From Psychroflexus aestuariivivens (lineage in GTDB: Bacteria; Bacteroidota; Bacteroidia; Flavobacteriales; Flavobacteriaceae), in contig NZ_RQVT01000061.1 of assembly GCF_004010055.1 (NCBI RefSeq), positions 146,849 to 210,848 on the forward strand: a stretch of DNA of 64,000 nt. The letters are read 5' to 3'. Under the pieces are notes generated by a model that saw nothing but the letters and a program-made list of their open reading frames with translations, did no database searches and was not told where the DNA came from. Positions 62,228-64,000 of this stretch are shown one piece after another. The position numbers and the translations under genes were made by a program. Each line of letters begins with the position of its first letter. Within the stretch, counting starts at the first letter, position 1.

Positions 62228-62683
62228 TTACAAGGATTCTTTTAGCATCTTTTTCACCTCTAATGGCATTTGATCTTTAATGTGATCCAGTTGGTCTTCA
62301 GACATAAAACGCTTAAGTGAATTCATAGTAATTAAAACAAGTTCGTCAGTAGATTTTGACCAAGAGAACTCATCTTCACCATACATATTTTGATGCTTTT
62401 TGACCTGATTCTTCATTTCTTCAAGAGTTTGATAATCTAAAGGTGGCTTTTCTGAATATGACAAACCCTCCAAATAAACGCCCTTGAAAATCATAGGAAG
62501 AGGATTTGCTATCTGAAGCGATTCTCCAATATGTATACGATCTCTAATAGTATGCATGACCGCTCGCCAAAGTATCATTGTTCGGTCTTTTTCCTCTGGA
62601 TGCCCCAGATCTTTTGCCAAGTCATTAATGTATGAATTAGCCTCCTTAGCGAATTTTTCGAAATTAATATTTGAATTTGCCAT
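62228..62683 (-). CDS. DUF2267 domain protein
   Basis: The 151-residue cytosolic protein has the helical DUF2267 signature: INFEKFAKEANSYINDLAKDLGHPEEKDRTMILWRAVMHTIRDRI, then GESLQIANPLPMIFKGVYLEGL. Most of the family is about 130-150 residues, so it is full length. The molecular function is unknown. It stands alone, with noncoding DNA of more than 600 bp on each side. Members often occur near stress or plasmid genes, but no such context is seen here. Confidence 0.85.
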   Translation of the reverse strand: MANSNINFEKFAKEANSYINDLAKDLGHPEEKDRTMILWRAVMHTIRDRIHIGESLQIANPLPMIFKGVYLEGLSYSEKPPLDYQTLEEMKNQVKKHQNMYGEDEFSWSKSTDELVLITMNSLKRFMSEDQLDHIKDQMPLEVKKMLKESL

Positions 62684-63314
62684 AGTTAAAATATTTATAG
62701 ATTAAAATTAACAAACCGCTTATTATTAACGATTTACATTAATATACAAAAAATGATTGAATATTTATGTGACTTCAGAAAAATATTAATAAATCAGCAG
62801 AATTTTGACTTTTATTTAGAAATCACCTATTAATGAATACCGATTTTTATGAAACTTTTTCATAATCAGACAATAGAATTTCACGCTTTCGAGGAGATCT
62901 ATTTAACTTAAAAACGAAAGATGCATTGCATAATATACTTTTCAAACATCATAAGCCATAAATAACTAAGTTGGTTCATTTTTCAACCACAACTTCAATA
63001 GCGTATTCTTTGTAGTTCATCTCAGGAAATAGATTTTTGATTTATGTATTTAAATTATTTTTGAAAACTTCCTGAATTTTATTGCTCTATGCTTTTCAAA
63101 CCGCTAAAATCGAAATCATTATTCAATCTTGCCATTTCTTTAACAATCCGATTTATAAAATTCATGTATTTTTAAGCTAAATCAAATAAATTTGGGTAAG
63201 TATTTAAATTTTACACATTTATACTTCTTTTACGGGTATTTTCTAAAAACCCAAAATACAGATTAGATAATACCTGATAAAGCCCACTGAAATATTAATA
63301 AAAAAAATAAAATT
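62684..63314. other. Noncoding stretch between DUF2267 and flavin reductase genes
   Basis: This divergent 631-bp region holds no usable ORF. It contains one exact plus-strand TAAATTTG box at 63187-63194, 120 nt before the flavin reductase ATG, which could be a promoter with a long leader. I see no repeats or RNA genes. Confidence 0.5.
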
Positions 63315-63815
63315 ATGAGCAAACTAACACAGAATTTTACTTACGGTTATTACATAGTTACAGCTTTGAAAAAGTCTGATAATCTCAAAACTCGTGAAAA
63401 TGACTATATAGCAGCAGGAACAGTAAATTGGGTATCTCAAGTCTCTTTTGCGCCCGAGATTATTTCTGTCGCCGTTGGTCAAAAAAGTGATTTGAACGAG
63501 ACTATTGACTATAGCGAACATTTCACGATCCACTTATTATCGAAAGACCACAAAGAATATGTTAGAAAATTCGGTACAAAATCTAATATTGAAGATGGTA
63601 AAATAAATGGTGTGCCTTTTAAAAAGCAAAACGATCAGGCTATTATTGAAGATACTATTGGATATTTGACTTGTAAGGTTGTTAAAAGTTTGAACATGGG
63701 CGACCACACTGTCTATTTTGGGGAAGTCGTCAATGAAGAAATCCATAAGGACAAGGAGGCCTTATGCACTATGCAACTGCCTTCAGAATACACAAAAGAG
63801 AAAGCAGAGGTTTAA
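63315..63815 (+). CDS. Flavin reductase-like FMN-binding split-barrel protein
   Basis: The 166-residue protein begins FTYGYYIVTALKKSDN. The core NDYIAAGTVNWVSQVSFAPEIISVAVGQKSDLNETI matches the split beta-barrel flavin reductase domain, with the flavin-contact AGTVNWVSQVSF. HFTIHLLSKDH and the C-terminal GDHTVYFGEVV are family-like. It probably uses NAD(P)H to reduce FMN or FAD, supplying flavin to a monooxygenase or acting as a small flavoprotein. No monooxygenase gene is nearby. It is followed by a strong terminator. Confidence 0.88.
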   Translation: MSKLTQNFTYGYYIVTALKKSDNLKTRENDYIAAGTVNWVSQVSFAPEIISVAVGQKSDLNETIDYSEHFTIHLLSKDHKEYVRKFGTKSNIEDGKINGVPFKKQNDQAIIEDTIGYLTCKVVKSLNMGDHTVYFGEVVNEEIHKDKEALCTMQLPSEYTKEKAEV

Positions 63816-63871
63816 TCAATAGTTACAACAAAAGGAAACTGACAATATTTCTAATTATGATGAAATTAGTC

Positions 63872-63912
63872 AAACAAAACATTCAATGTCTCCGACATTG
63901 AATGTTTTGTTT
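63872..63912 (+). terminator. Strong terminator of the flavin reductase gene
   Basis: A 19-bp perfect stem (arms 63872-63890 and 63894-63912, core ACATTCAATGTC) surrounds the loop TCC and ends in TTTTGTTTT. It directly touches the stop codon of a possible minus-strand gene, so it may be bidirectional. Confidence 0.9.
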
Positions 63913-64000
63913 TAAAAGTCATCCAGGATTAAATTCTTTGATCCAGAGTAGATCCACTCCTGCAAATAGAAATCCAAAACGCTAACGCATTTTTTGTCTT
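63912..64000 (-). CDS. Possible C-terminus of a gene running off the window
   Basis: From the window edge one minus-strand frame stays open for 28 codons and stops at TAA 63914-63912. It would read (KKCVSVLDFYLQEWIYSGS...) and end NLILDDF. The stop abuts a strong hairpin, as expected at the end of a convergent gene. The tract is too short to judge, other frames are partly open too, and a dispersed noncoding repeat is an alternative. Confidence 0.25.
   Translation of the reverse strand, partial: DKKCVSVLDFYLQEWIYSGSKNLILDDF

Overview
The window is AT-rich chromosomal DNA of a member of the Flavobacteriaceae (Bacteroidota). The evidence is a PorP/SprF protein, gliding-associated and type A sorting domains of the type IX secretion system (T9SS), promoter-like TAnnTTTG boxes instead of sigma70 boxes, no clear Shine-Dalgarno sequences, and a typical flavobacterial housekeeping set. 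The genus cannot be fixed from this sequence. I see no prophage, insertion sequence, CRISPR array or rRNA.

Layout. 1-7.4 kb: a partial membrane protein, surE, a Prc/Tsp protease with an ABC permease, lepA and dusB. 7.4-21.1 kb: a short SSB, a secreted M36 metalloprotease, a BaiN-like flavoprotein, the pth-ribF-HTTM operon, an amino-acid permease fused to a universal-stress region, and a three-gene operon (zinc-ribbon protein, membrane M28 peptidase, SDR epimerase). 21.1-32.1 kb: a four-gene minus-strand operon of two type B T9SS cargo proteins (1795 and 878 aa), PorP/SprF and a PorE-like OmpA protein, which looks like a self-contained surface adhesin unit. 32.4-41.3 kb: hflX, then a five-gene minus-strand signalling operon led by a 1529-aa soluble multi-PAS histidine kinase. 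41.4-51.3 kb: purine nucleoside phosphorylase, greA, a lipoprotein, an ABC ATPase, two type A T9SS proteins, an HTH protein, tRNA-Leu(CAA), prs-rplY, an amidase, a VOC protein and tRNA-Leu(UAG). 51.6-54.2 kb: an M20 dipeptidase and a DAO-type flavoprotein. 54.4-61.5 kb: a second, paralogous signalling operon (1879-aa kinase, receiver, receiver-PAS-DHp). 61.5-64 kb: mostly noncoding, with a DUF2267 gene and a flavin reductase.

The most interesting part is the pair of signalling operons. Both encode a giant cytosolic PAS/GAF kinase, an Rcp1-like single-domain receiver, and a receiver-PAS-DHp protein that keeps a histidine box but ends 58-69 residues later, with no ATPase domain. This suggests an intracellular phosphorelay in which the third protein is a phosphotransfer partner and not a kinase. 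Other points of interest are a terminator-like hairpin in the greA leader, choice-of-anchor-L proteins that carry different T9SS sorting signals, and a lipoprotein that looks like a Rieske domain without its iron ligands.

All calls come from reading the sequence and protein motifs. No database search was run, so family names rest on recognised motifs. Domain boundaries are approximate.
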